From a virus, in the IMG/VR virus record IMGVR_UViG_3300005918_000027, positions 1 through 56,052 of that record: a DNA stretch of 56,052 bases; one strand, given 5' to 3'. Shown here one piece after another: positions 8,430 through 16,801 of this stretch. How positions within the stretch are numbered: the first letter of the stretch is position 1; each line of letters opens with the position of its first letter. Below the pieces are notes generated by a model, which saw only the letters and a list, made by a program, of their open reading frames with translations, was not told the DNA's origin and did not search any database. A program made the position numbers and the translations under genes.

Positions 8430-9395
8430 TTAATTGACTCTGATGTGCTTCGAAATAAGTTTTTGAAGCTCGCCCTCAACTGTATAATTCAGTAGTTTTT
8501 TTGAATTTGAGTTCGGTGCGAGTGGCGCCTGAGGAGTGTGTACATGTGTTAAAAGAATCCTAATCATCAAGTCTAAGAGTTTTATAAGTTCATCACCGAA
8601 CACTAATGGGTGAAGCCTGCTTGCTAACTCGCCCAACTCTTTTAGGTCGTCATTTATTTCAAATTTTTCTAAACTTTTCTCTCTAAACTTTCCTCTTGGT
8701 GAGTATATGTTTACAACAGTGGAAGTTAGTTCTCCAGCGCTGTATCGTGATATTTCAGCATTATCTCCAGTGTTCACTATTTGTTTTAACCTTAAATAAG
8801 AAGGGTGTTCAATGTTCGCTTTTATTGTTCCTGGGCTGAAAAGACCAGCAGCAATAAATATTTCTTTAGGCCTTAGTATAACGTGAGTGTCATCTCGACC
8901 TTGTAGCGCGACATCGCTTCTTTCAGGGAGAACTAGAGACGGTTCACTCCTAGAAAGAAGAGTCTGGTTAGGGTTGAAGCTAGATTTATCAAATACTCTA
9001 ATTGCGTCTCTATAGGATTGAAAGTTGAATTTAAGTTGAGAAGTAATTACTGGTCCAATCCAATACCTTGGAGCTGTTATTTCTGATGGGTTTTCCATTA
9101 ACAGTATAACCATTTCCCCAGGAATAGGCCTCATGTGAATAAAGCCAGGCATTAGAGGAATGGCATACTGTAGTTTTTCGTTAGAAATATTTCTATCTCT
9201 TCCGCCAGTAATTTCTCCTTTTTCATCTAAAGCAACGATACGCGCAACCAAGCGACCTTGTTCGGTCGGGTCTTCTTCATTTACAACAATTGCAGGGTAA
9301 AGGTTTTTCATGCTTGACAAGTTTGTTTTTGCCTGGTCAAACCTTTGTCCATTATCCTGTTGTAAGCTTTTTGCGTAATCGTCTATTCCTGGCAT
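8430..9395 (-). CDS. 5: baseplate hub/spike protein with gp5-type OB domain
   Basis: The 321-residue protein has an OB-fold-like core at residues ~30-130: LYPAIVVNEEDPTEQGRL, AIPLMPGF, PIPGEMVILL and PRYWIGPVI. This resembles the N-terminal domain of T4 gp5 and phage baseplate V proteins, which form the base of the central spike. No lysozyme domain is present, and the C-terminal third is helical rather than a needle. It is the last gene of a run of tail genes read from 11736. Good as an OB-fold hub protein; less sure as a strict gp5 orthologue. Confidence 0.6.
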   Translation of the reverse strand: MPGIDDYAKSLQQDNGQRFDQAKTNLSSMKNLYPAIVVNEEDPTEQGRLVARIVALDEKGEITGGRDRNISNEKLQYAIPLMPGFIHMRPIPGEMVILLMENPSEITAPRYWIGPVITSQLKFNFQSYRDAIRVFDKSSFNPNQTLLSRSEPSLVLPERSDVALQGRDDTHVILRPKEIFIAAGLFSPGTIKANIEHPSYLRLKQIVNTGDNAEISRYSAGELTSTVVNIYSPRGKFREKSLEKFEINDDLKELGELASRLHPLVFGDELIKLLDLMIRILLTHVHTPQAPLAPNSNSKKLLNYTVEGELQKLISKHIRVN

Positions 9396-9397
9396 TT

Positions 9398-9601
9398 TTA
9401 AAACTTATCTAGTAGCTGTTTGTATTTATGTTCGATGTCATCTAATTTCATTCTTGAGGTTTCTATTGCTATTTTTATAACTTCTTTTTGTTTTAAGTCC
9501 TCTTCGGAATCTAGTTGTTCACACATCTCTATGATGGTCGACTTGAGTTTTCCGTGCTCCTTCCCAAGTATTTGTAAATCTTTAAGCGTATCTTGTTTCA
9601 T
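9398..9601 (-). CDS. small coiled-coil protein
   Basis: A 67-residue, highly charged, helical protein (LKDLQILGKEHGKLKSTIIE and onward). It overlaps the preceding gene by ATGA and ends two bases before the gp5-like gene, so it belongs to the tail operon. The function is unknown; a small assembly chaperone is possible. Confidence 0.6.
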   Translation of the reverse strand: MKQDTLKDLQILGKEHGKLKSTIIEMCEQLDSEEDLKQKEVIKIAIETSRMKLDDIEHKYKQLLDKF

Positions 9602-10014
9602 CGTGGTACTCCAATTCCTGTGTGAGGTGCAATAGAGGCTCCGATGGCGGTAACTGGACCACCAGCGTTTCCTCCAGATGCTTGCACTTTAATTCCTGTA
9701 TCCACAGCTAAATCTATTCGGCATTGGCTTTGTATGTGGTCAACAATCTCCTCAGAGAATGCTTTTACAAACGCTTCCATGACATTATTCGTACCATCTT
9801 CTATAGTGCCTGTTGGGATACCGATTTCTCCGAATCTAGAAATCATAGATGAGGCCAAAAGCTCAGACGACATGCCAGCTCTGCTTTTTGCAAAAATGAT
9901 TTGAGGCAAAGAGAGCCTTGGAACAGGAAGCCTGTCCTCTTCTAGCATATATAGGAAAAATGTCGCGATTTCCTCGGACAAATTTAAACTTGGGTCTTGT
10001 TGAAATAGTGACAT
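9598..10014 (-). CDS. conserved tail-operon protein, unknown
   Basis: This 138-residue protein starts MSLFQQDPSLN. The ATG at 10014 is chosen because the upstream gene stops at 10016; a longer frame to 10071 would overlap that gene by over 50 bases. The C-terminus is rich in glycine and alanine (GGNAGGPVTAIGASI). There is no membrane segment. From its position between the gp5-like hub and the 432-residue protein it is probably a baseplate or tail component. Confidence 0.65.
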   Translation of the reverse strand: MSLFQQDPSLNLSEEIATFFLYMLEEDRLPVPRLSLPQIIFAKSRAGMSSELLASSMISRFGEIGIPTGTIEDGTNNVMEAFVKAFSEEIVDHIQSQCRIDLAVDTGIKVQASGGNAGGPVTAIGASIAPHTGIGVPR

Positions 10015-10015
10015 A

Positions 10016-11314
10016 TTAAATCGGTGTTTGTCCTGCAAGTATTGGCGCAAGGGATGCGGCTGCCTTAGCATACGCTACGGCTTTCTTGGCGTCCTCAATG
10101 GTGTTTTCTGCTTCTGCCGTTAAAGCAAAGCGGGCTTTGATTTTGTCAAGTTTTCGCTTTCCTCTTTCTCTATAAATTCTTGCGAAGTAGTTTTTTGCTA
10201 ATTTCTTAAATTCTCGTATAGCGATAATTAAAATCATATTCACGAGTAGCTTGTACAGCTGGTTAGCCAAGCTTTCCCCGAATGCTTTTTTGTTTGGGTT
10301 GGGAGATGATTCATTCATAATCTCACACGTGTTGGTGACCAAGTCATCCACACTGGGGTTATAATCTTCTGGGAAGTCTAACTGAATAGAACCCAGCAGT
10401 GGCCCAATAAATGGCTGTACCAGGTTGGTGATGTTCGAAATAAACTTCTCCAAAAAAATCTGCATAAAAGTCTTTCCACCAGATTTTGCGTTCTGCTGGT
10501 TATTTATTTGCTGTGCAGTGCTTTCTACATAAGTTGCAAGTATCTCAATGCTTTGAGCTGGGGTTGTGGGGTTGCTAGATAGCGTTTGGATTCCTCCGCC
10601 TTCAAATATCCACGAAGGGTCCTCTGGAAGAGTGATTTTTACTTTTTGACAGGATATTTCTAGGATGACTTCTCCTTTCTCCAGCTGCCTGGCCAAAGCT
10701 ATCCTATTGTACTCAACATCTTCATCGCGGATAAAGCCGTTGTTTGAAAGCGAATACGCATCGACTGCACAAACTGCGTTTTCGATGATTCGATTTCTTT
10801 CATCCGCATTGGGGTTTAGATATTCTGCTGCTGGCCCTTCTTTGGGCCCGAAAACCGCTAGAGTGAGGTCTTTTACTATTTTCTGCTTTGCTGTCTGCAG
10901 GAAGTTTGTTAATCCAGCCTCATCCATTTTTTGATTTATAGCAGATGCGTTCCCTTTTGCAATTGCGTCCCTACTTGCGGGGTCTGACTCGGCAAGGTTA
11001 AATGTTCCTCCAGGCATTTGAACGCCCGCGTACATAACTTGAGTAGCCAGTCCTTCTACGATTGTTTCCTCTAGGAAAGTTCCAGCTTCATCAAGTACAC
11101 GAGAGAAAAATTGTTGGAATATAACCTCTGGGCTGATTCCCATCGACTCAAGTATCCTCAATAAATAATCGAAAGTGGAAACCTGGTCCAGTTTTGGAAT
11201 GTTTTTAAACTCCAAAAAAGGCAACTCCAAAAGGCTCTTCATAGAACCTATTTTGGCTGTTAATTCACTTTGTGTGGATGTAAGCGGATTTGATTTTGGG
11301 ATGTTTAGTGGCAT
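10016..11314 (-). CDS. probable virion structural protein, unknown
   Basis: A 432-residue protein with a mixed helical N-terminal half, a hydrophobic stretch near residue 350 (LLVNMILIIAI) and a basic helical tail (YRERGKRKLDKIKARF). It is coupled to the upstream gene by TAATG. In this operon a large protein could be a tape-measure-adjacent or baseplate component, but no family was recognised. Confidence 0.6.
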   Translation of the reverse strand: MPLNIPKSNPLTSTQSELTAKIGSMKSLLELPFLEFKNIPKLDQVSTFDYLLRILESMGISPEVIFQQFFSRVLDEAGTFLEETIVEGLATQVMYAGVQMPGGTFNLAESDPASRDAIAKGNASAINQKMDEAGLTNFLQTAKQKIVKDLTLAVFGPKEGPAAEYLNPNADERNRIIENAVCAVDAYSLSNNGFIRDEDVEYNRIALARQLEKGEVILEISCQKVKITLPEDPSWIFEGGGIQTLSSNPTTPAQSIEILATYVESTAQQINNQQNAKSGGKTFMQIFLEKFISNITNLVQPFIGPLLGSIQLDFPEDYNPSVDDLVTNTCEIMNESSPNPNKKAFGESLANQLYKLLVNMILIIAIREFKKLAKNYFARIYRERGKRKLDKIKARFALTAEAENTIEDAKKAVAYAKAAASLAPILAGQTPI

Positions 11315-11736
11315 TATTCTTCATTTTCATCAGCACCACTATCATTGCCATTATTTCTTCTTTTTTCCCTACGGTCCTTAACAATATTCTGCATCCTCTC
11401 AGCCATGAATCGTTTTTCTTCGTCAGACATAACTGTGTTGTTTATAATTGTTGGTTGGTCTGTCTTATGAATAATCTTACCCATTTCTTTAACGATGTCA
11501 TTCAGAGTGTTAGATGCGTTAGAGGCGGCTTGAAGATATCCTAAAGCTGACTTACTCATCGTGAACACTTCTTCTTTAGTCTGCATGTCAGCATCAACCC
11601 TACGATATCTATCTAGGGCCATATCTCGCTCTTCAACTTTAAATTGAGCCACTTTATTAAGAAGTTCTGCATGGCCGTCTGCGGTCATTTCAATCTTCTT
11701 TTCACTTGTAGCTTTAGGGTTATCTGTTGCGTCCAT
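11314..11736 (-). CDS. acidic/basic helical protein of the tail operon
   Basis: A 140-residue, strongly charged helical protein with a low-complexity end (RREKRRNNG and then an acidic tail). It begins 13 nt after a late-promoter-like octamer and is the first gene of the run 11736 to 8430. The function is unknown. Confidence 0.6.
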   Translation of the reverse strand: MDATDNPKATSEKKIEMTADGHAELLNKVAQFKVEERDMALDRYRRVDADMQTKEEVFTMSKSALGYLQAASNASNTLNDIVKEMGKIIHKTDQPTIINNTVMSDEEKRFMAERMQNIVKDRREKRRNNGNDSGADENEE

Positions 11737-11749
11737 AGCTTCTTTTGTT

Positions 11750-11757
11750 ATAAATAG
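11750..11757 (-). promoter_or_regulatory. late-promoter-like octamer before the 11736 gene
   Basis: The minus strand reads CTATTTAT, 13 nt before the ATG at 11736. It appears to open the tail operon that runs down to 8430. Confidence 0.55.
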
Positions 11758-11769
11758 AGCTTGGAATTT

Positions 11770-12144
11770 TTATGGTATGTTCAAAAATAAGCCCATTCTT
11801 AAAATTGCGTCAGCTCTAACAGACTCTAATGCGCTTTTTACCTCATCCTCTGACATCATGGTTTTGTCTCGCAAGTACTCTACAACAAAAGTATCATATT
11901 TAATCATGTCAGCCGTTTGTTGTTGGTCCATTTCTGGGAATGATTCTAAAACACTTACAATAGCGTCGCACACTAAAAAATCTTCATCATCCTCCTGAAG
12001 AAGAACTTGAGACTTCGACTCTAATCCATCCATTAGGTAATGATAGAACTTAATGCAATTGTCTTTCGTTATTCCTGTTAGCTCATTCTTAAATAGCGAT
12101 TGAGCAAGTGTTATAAATGTGAGCTTTTTTAAGTCTAGTTCCAT
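11770..12144 (-). CDS. small helical protein after the sigma factor gene
   Basis: A 124-residue acidic helical protein (SLFKNELTGITKDNCIKFYH; C-terminal MSEDEVKSALESVRADAIL). Its ATG abuts the stop of the gp55-like gene, so the two are co-expressed. Whether it is a partner of the sigma factor, as gp33 is in T4, cannot be told from sequence; T4 gp33 is of similar size (112 residues), which makes the idea worth testing. Confidence 0.55.
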   Translation of the reverse strand: MELDLKKLTFITLAQSLFKNELTGITKDNCIKFYHYLMDGLESKSQVLLQEDDEDFLVCDAIVSVLESFPEMDQQQTADMIKYDTFVVEYLRDKTMMSEDEVKSALESVRADAILRMGLFLNIP

Positions 12145-13011
12145 TTACTCGTTTTTCTTTCGTAGGTACTCTGTCTTTTTTGTGTCGTAGATGCCTTTGA
12201 TTCTTGAAAGTGAATAAGTAACCTCTCTAGACTCTAACTTTGTCTCATCAAGTATTGCATGTCTAATAGATTGTTTAGCATACTTTCCTTCTTCGTAAGC
12301 ATCTTGATTCTCCATCACTTTCAGAATTGCGTTTATCACCTTTACGTCATTTGGAGGAATGTTCTTTTTGTTGAGCTCATTTTCCATCATGCTGTGAACA
12401 TATTCGAAAAATTCAAATGTTTCATCCTGTTCCACATCAGCGTCCATTTCAAAACTTTCTTGCCTTTCGGTCTCGTCTTTATGGTCTTCCCAAGAGAGGT
12501 TTACAGATTTTAAATCATCTAAATCTTTTTTTCTGTTTTGAAGGTAGTGTTTAGCTACTGTTCCATAGTAAGAAAAAGACTTGGCGCCATTATCAGGGTC
12601 AAAATTTGCAAATTTAAGATAAAGGTGGGTGACACACAGTTTCTGAAGTGTCTTCACGTCTACATCGTGACTAAATAGCTTGTAAGTGAAGATGATGTTC
12701 TCTACCAGTCGGTAAAGTGGCTTTTCTATATCATCTCTAAAGATTCGCTCTTTCCTTGCTTGGGTTTCTGGGGAGTACGCACCTGTGATTCTATACTCTA
12801 ATTCAGCTACATAACCGTCATCAATTGTTTCGTCTAATTCCCCACGCTCGATAAGATATTTATCGAGTTTTCTTTCAAGGTAGACTGTGTCAAGGTTTAA
12901 AAAAACTTTAACAGCGTGTTCAGTGCCTTGTGTCCAGTACACTTTGCTCTTCTTTTTCTCAATACCATTATCCGCCGTGGTGCCTGTTTCGGATGGACTA
13001 ATTGTTTCCAT
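12145..13011 (-). CDS. 55: late-transcription sigma factor, T4 gp55-like
   Basis: The 288-residue protein contains the gp55-type sigma region 2 core near residues 125-170: LYLKFANFDPDNGAKSFSYY followed by VAKHYLQNRKKD. T4 gp55 directs host RNA polymerase to the short late promoter TATAAATA. The protein is longer than T4 gp55 (185 residues), with extra acidic sequence (MDADVEQDETFEFFEYV) between the core and a C-terminal helical part. It starts by TAATG overlap with a glycosyltransferase gene. The recurrent YTATTTAT octamers are its likely targets. Confidence 0.72.
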   Translation of the reverse strand: METISPSETGTTADNGIEKKKSKVYWTQGTEHAVKVFLNLDTVYLERKLDKYLIERGELDETIDDGYVAELEYRITGAYSPETQARKERIFRDDIEKPLYRLVENIIFTYKLFSHDVDVKTLQKLCVTHLYLKFANFDPDNGAKSFSYYGTVAKHYLQNRKKDLDDLKSVNLSWEDHKDETERQESFEMDADVEQDETFEFFEYVHSMMENELNKKNIPPNDVKVINAILKVMENQDAYEEGKYAKQSIRHAILDETKLESREVTYSLSRIKGIYDTKKTEYLRKKNE

Positions 13012-13955
13012 TATGCTTCGATATATTCAATTTGTTCATCATCCTCTACGAAATAAGCATCAGTTGCTGTTTTGTGCCAGAACTCAGCTTCTTTCTGAGG
13101 CATGCCACCTTTGTCTATAGGAATCTGGACCAGATTTTGAGGAAGTTTGCAACTAGTGTGGCTGTAAGAGTCTCTTCTTAGAATTCTCTGCTCGTAACCC
13201 AGCCTTGGAACGTTCATTATCAAAATGTCGTTATAAGCCATCCTCAAGAAAAATTCGTAAGGCGATACTAATTTAATGTTTGACTTCATTGGATATAGAA
13301 CATCGTCTCTTTCTTCAATCGCATCCTCTTCTTCGGTCATAGACGAGACTTTGTATAAAGCGCCAAGAGGGGATAGGCAGTTGAATTTCAGAAGAAGATT
13401 TTGGTCATATTTACCAGCTACCTCAGCCATTCCTTCTGCCCAACAAGCTTCGTTATAGTACCCTTGGAATGCTCCGTGAACTACATTTCGAATTACTGGA
13501 GTGAAAATTCCAACTTCTGGATTCTCCGATGCATATATCTTAGCTGTGTGTATCCAGGACGTGCTGTATACGTCTTCTGGCTCCGCGATTGAGAAAAACT
13601 CATACCCGCTTTCGACTGCGCTTTGAAATCCTAAGTTAAAAGCCTCTGCAAAATTGGTTACATCCACTAAGTGAATTGTGTATTCCAATGGAAACACAGA
13701 CGATACTGGCTCTCTTATTAATTCACCTGGTTTTTTAGGGTCTTCTTTTGTCTGTTGGATAGTCGGTTTATCAATTACGCTTTGAAGCACATCTAGCTCC
13801 TTTTGGCTTAGGCCCCCGTGCATCAAAAGCACATCAACGGGCTCACGTTGCATTGCTAACGAGTAAATAAACTCATGAAGAGACTCCACCATAGGCAGTT
13901 CTCTGAAATACGCTGCAATTAGCGTGTTATGCTTCTTTTGCTCTGTTAAATTCAT
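13011..13955 (-). CDS. GT-A-like glycosyltransferase family 2-type protein
   Basis: A 314-residue protein resembling divergent family-2 glycosyltransferases: a VDVLLMHGG strand, then FAEAFNLGFQSAVESGYEFF and SIAEPEDVYSTSWIHTA, where the usual DDD/DxD region would lie. It overlaps the preceding GT4-like gene by 29 bases and the sigma-factor gene by TAATG. A role in decorating the virion or host glycans is inferred from the wider glycan cluster. Confidence 0.5.
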   Translation of the reverse strand: MNLTEQKKHNTLIAAYFRELPMVESLHEFIYSLAMQREPVDVLLMHGGLSQKELDVLQSVIDKPTIQQTKEDPKKPGELIREPVSSVFPLEYTIHLVDVTNFAEAFNLGFQSAVESGYEFFSIAEPEDVYSTSWIHTAKIYASENPEVGIFTPVIRNVVHGAFQGYYNEACWAEGMAEVAGKYDQNLLLKFNCLSPLGALYKVSSMTEEEDAIEERDDVLYPMKSNIKLVSPYEFFLRMAYNDILIMNVPRLGYEQRILRRDSYSHTSCKLPQNLVQIPIDKGGMPQKEAEFWHKTATDAYFVEDDEQIEYIEA

Positions 13956-15141
13956 CGATTCTTTCGTTTTTGTATTCTTCTATAATCTCAAGGACTCTTT
14001 TTTCTTCACCTTCTACGGTGTATTTATCAAGCGTTTTTTCATACTCAGCTTGAAGGCTAGTTTCCAAATCTATTTGTCCACTAACCCATTTATCCGCAGC
14101 TATTCCCAAAAGCTCTGCTAACCCAAATAGATTCCCATTTTGAGACCAGAATCCGTTTTTATCAGTAGCATATTCTCGTCCTCCTGGTGCATCGAATCCA
14201 ATTACGTGGGTTCCGCAAGCCATAGCTTCAAGTGGAAGCGTACCGAATCCAGCAATGTCATCTGTATATAAAACAAATGCACAATCTCTCAGTCTTTCTG
14301 CGAATTCATTTCGGCTCATTCCGCTCATTTCCATGAATCGGAACCAACGCATATGAGGATTGGCAGCATAGAACATTTTAATGATTGTGTGCATTTTCAT
14401 TTCTGACTCTGGGCCGCGACCTCTTTGATACCCAATCAAAGGCATTTTGTCGCTGAGCTTTTCAGGCTTATAAAAAATGTCACGATTGATTCCTTGCTTA
14501 AGAGATTTGATTTGAATCCCTGGCATAATAGCTCCTATATATTGACTAATGCAATCGGATACAGAAACTACATTATTGATTCCGAAATTTTGCCACATCT
14601 GACCGTTCTTCATTCCAGCTAAAACATACAACCAGCTCTGGGCTAGAATGATTCTCTTACACGGTGCGTTTATTGTTCTCTCCATTACATTTGGAAAGCC
14701 CTCTGGGATAAACATAAAGTCCTCAGTAGCTAATTGAAGTGAGAAAGTTTGTTTCACCTTTCCGTCTGTGCAAATTATTTTTCCGTCTTTAGACTCTTTC
14801 AATGGGAAGAACTCGATGCCTGAGATGTCAAAGTCAACCCAGTTTGGGTTGAATATGTCAAATACTTCCACTTCTTTTTTTGCTTGCTGAGAAGCTTGCA
14901 TTGATGCCTCTCTGTTCATGCTTGGTTCATACCAAACCTTGACATTGAACCCTTGTTTTTTGTAAGCTGCGGCGACTCTTAAAAGAACTCCGATTCCGCC
15001 AGAAGGCTGATTCATTGCTGGACAATAAAAATGGATGTTGAACTCATTTTTCTCTAATTTAGAGATGAGTCCATCGATAACCTCTCCTTTTGTAGGTTCG
15101 ATTTTTTCCACCACTTTTTCTTGTTCTACTGCTTTTTCCAT
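13927..15141 (-). CDS. GT4-family glycosyltransferase
   Basis: The 404-residue protein has a GT-B fold pattern: an N-terminal PSGGIGVLLRVAAAYKKQGF and a C-terminal donor-binding motif, GFGTLPLEAMACGTHVIGF with downstream GGREYA. Such enzymes transfer sugars from nucleotide donors. It is separated from the main glycan operon by the 15273-16525 pair and overlaps the next gene by 29 bases. Confidence 0.8.
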   Translation of the reverse strand: MEKAVEQEKVVEKIEPTKGEVIDGLISKLEKNEFNIHFYCPAMNQPSGGIGVLLRVAAAYKKQGFNVKVWYEPSMNREASMQASQQAKKEVEVFDIFNPNWVDFDISGIEFFPLKESKDGKIICTDGKVKQTFSLQLATEDFMFIPEGFPNVMERTINAPCKRIILAQSWLYVLAGMKNGQMWQNFGINNVVSVSDCISQYIGAIMPGIQIKSLKQGINRDIFYKPEKLSDKMPLIGYQRGRGPESEMKMHTIIKMFYAANPHMRWFRFMEMSGMSRNEFAERLRDCAFVLYTDDIAGFGTLPLEAMACGTHVIGFDAPGGREYATDKNGFWSQNGNLFGLAELLGIAADKWVSGQIDLETSLQAEYEKTLDKYTVEGEEKRVLEIIEEYKNERIDEFNRAKEA

Positions 15142-15225
15142 CGTTGTGATTAATTCGTTTAGAAAAATGTAGTTGAATAAGACCCTAAAATTAAAGGCAC
15201 AACTTAAAAAAAATGATTTTATGCC

Positions 15226-15233
15226 CTATTTAT
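15226..15233 (+). promoter_or_regulatory. late-promoter-like octamer before the 15273 gene
   Basis: CTATTTAT lies 39 nt before the GTG start at 15273, a wider gap than at most other copies. The stretch 15142-15272 holds this site and otherwise AT-rich spacer. Confidence 0.45.
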
Positions 15234-15272
15234 TTGCATGCGCTTTAAGTACAGCATCTTAAAAAATATTTC

Positions 15273-15803
15273 GTGAAATCAAATAAACTAAACAACACAG
15301 GTCTGGCAAAGCTCGTTCAAGAGCATGTTTCAGCTAATGGTCGAATCGATGAGATGGAACAGCACTTAAAAGATGTTGACTCTTTAATTGAGCGATTTGA
15401 AAGCGGTGAAGAAATTACTGATGAAGAGCTAAACGAGCTCTTAGGAGGTTTAGGAGCTATTGGTAAGTGGGGTGCAAAAAAAGCAAAATCTGCTATGGGT
15501 AGCGCTGGTAAAGCGATTGGTCAAGCAGCTTCAGATGTTAAACAGCAGTATCAGACAGGTCAGCGTGCTTCTGCAATTAACAAGCAAAGAAAAACTGTAG
15601 ACAAGCAGCAAGGGGCAAACAACGAGAAGGTGATGGATTTAGCTGCAAGAGGAAGGTCTATTAATGATACAATAAAAAAGTATCGAATGGCGTTGAGTAA
15701 GATTGGTGCTGAATATCAACAGCTGACAGGGAAAGAGTATGTTCCAGGGCGTGCTATCGCAAATGCTCAGCGTTATATCGATGAATCCCAAAAAAAAAAG
15801 TAA
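15273..15803 (+). CDS. alanine/glycine-rich helical protein, possibly the short product of a frameshift pair
   Basis: A 176-residue protein from a GTG start, with acidic coiled-coil segments (LKDVDSLIERFESGEEITDE), a GLGAIGKWGAKKAKSAMGSA hinge and a basic C-terminus. The frame ends with three lysines on a run of ten A followed by TAA at 15801. The -1 frame stays open through the next gene and has no ATG, GTG or TTG until 15911, so a fraction of ribosomes may continue into it. The function is unknown. The layout resembles the gpG/gpGT tail chaperone pairs of other phages. Confidence 0.6.
   Translation: MKSNKLNNTGLAKLVQEHVSANGRIDEMEQHLKDVDSLIERFESGEEITDEELNELLGGLGAIGKWGAKKAKSAMGSAGKAIGQAASDVKQQYQTGQRASAINKQRKTVDKQQGANNEKVMDLAARGRSINDTIKKYRMALSKIGAEYQQLTGKEYVPGRAIANAQRYIDESQKKK
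15787..15803 (+). other. candidate -1 frameshift site (A10 run before TAA)
   Basis: CCC is followed by ten A, G and an in-frame TAA. A -1 slip on the A-run enters the frame of the 15911 gene, which is open from 15785. A one-base homopolymer error in the assembly would look the same and is the main alternative. Confidence 0.4.
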
Positions 15804-15910
15804 GAAAAGTCTATAAAAACAGAGTCGAAGAATCTTATGTTTTAGGTAATTCAAATATTAGCAATGCGTATGCTAACGAGATTATTTCTATCGCAAAAGA
15901 CCTGGACGAA

Positions 15911-16525
15911 ATGGCGCAGGGAATGCAAAAACTTCTAGATAAGAAGGCTACACTTTTTATTGAACACAAGCAAAAAATTTCAGAAATACGTCAACAGGTA
16001 ATGAAATTTGACTTCAACCAATTGTTTGCCGTACCAGGTAAATTTGATTCTCCAGACGAAAAGAATTCAGCGGTGCAAGCTGTTTTGGAATCAGTCACAA
16101 CAAAACTCCCTAGAGTATACGAGATGTTTCCACACTTATGGGACCAACACCAAGGGTATTCTGATGCTAACCGTAAAATTGGTGGAAGAAAAACTTCAGG
16201 TATCGTGCCTGGGGCTTGGAATGAAATTGTAAATGACTACGGCGTTATCAACAACGAGAAAGGTTGTATTGAGCTTTTAAGAAAAGTTGAAGAATACAAT
16301 AGCACTTGGCAAAATGAATTCGAATTGCGTGACATCCAGGAAGAAAGTAAGTCTGGATTTATTGAACTATCTCAAGCTATAGAAGCCGCAATAGGGGCTA
16401 TTGATTCAAGCATGAGTTACGAGACTCTTGCAGACGCAGTTGCGAAAATAATTAAAGATTCATACGGAGAACATCTGTACGAGCCATTCTCAAGAAGGCT
16501 AATGAATAATCTGTACGGAGAATAA
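15911..16525 (+). CDS. unknown protein; possibly the C-terminal part of a frameshift product
   Basis: From the first ATG the protein is 204 residues, but coding-like sequence in the same frame extends back to about 15785 with no start codon (ISNAYANEIISIAKDLDE just before the ATG). The start therefore lies in the upstream gene by frameshifting, the assembly has an indel, or the ATG at 15911 is real and the upstream similarity is incidental. The N-terminus is coiled coil (KKATLFIEHKQKISEIRQQ) and the rest is mixed, with W-rich turns. A rho-independent terminator follows at once. No family was recognised. Confidence 0.55.
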   Translation: MAQGMQKLLDKKATLFIEHKQKISEIRQQVMKFDFNQLFAVPGKFDSPDEKNSAVQAVLESVTTKLPRVYEMFPHLWDQHQGYSDANRKIGGRKTSGIVPGAWNEIVNDYGVINNEKGCIELLRKVEEYNSTWQNEFELRDIQEESKSGFIELSQAIEAAIGAIDSSMSYETLADAVAKIIKDSYGEHLYEPFSRRLMNNLYGE

Positions 16526-16544
16526 TAGAAAATTACATCAATGC

Positions 16545-16581
16545 AAAAAAAAGAGAGCTCTTACGGGCTCTCTTTTTTTTT
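16545..16581. terminator. bidirectional rho-independent terminator
   Basis: AGAGAGC pairs with GCTCTCT around a short loop, flanked by A-runs on the left and T-runs on the right. It sits between the convergent genes ending at 16525 and 16592 and could serve both. Confidence 0.75.
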
Positions 16582-16591
16582 GATACTGTGT

Positions 16592-16801
16592 CTATTGCTT
16601 GCCGTGTTTTGAAGTCATAGTTTTATGCAAGGACTCAATCTCTTTAGAGGCTGCTGTTTTAAACATAAACGGAAAAAAAGCGTGAACGATTGAAACCCCC
16701 CAAATCCACCCGCCAGCTGAGGCGGTCCCAAGTGCAAATAACAAATGTTTTAAGTAAGACATTTTGTTCTCGCTAGGGTGATGTGTGAAGGGGTTTCTCA
16801 T
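16592..16801 (-). CDS. small membrane protein
   Basis: A 69-residue protein with one long hydrophobic stretch (LLFALGTASAGGWIWGVSIV) and a charged C-terminus. It starts by TAATG overlap with the vWA gene. It could sit in the inner membrane. A holin-like role is possible from size alone, but no lysis partner is adjacent. An alternative start is at the internal methionine 14. Confidence 0.55.
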   Translation of the reverse strand: MRNPFTHHPSENKMSYLKHLLFALGTASAGGWIWGVSIVHAFFPFMFKTAASKEIESLHKTMTSKHGKQ

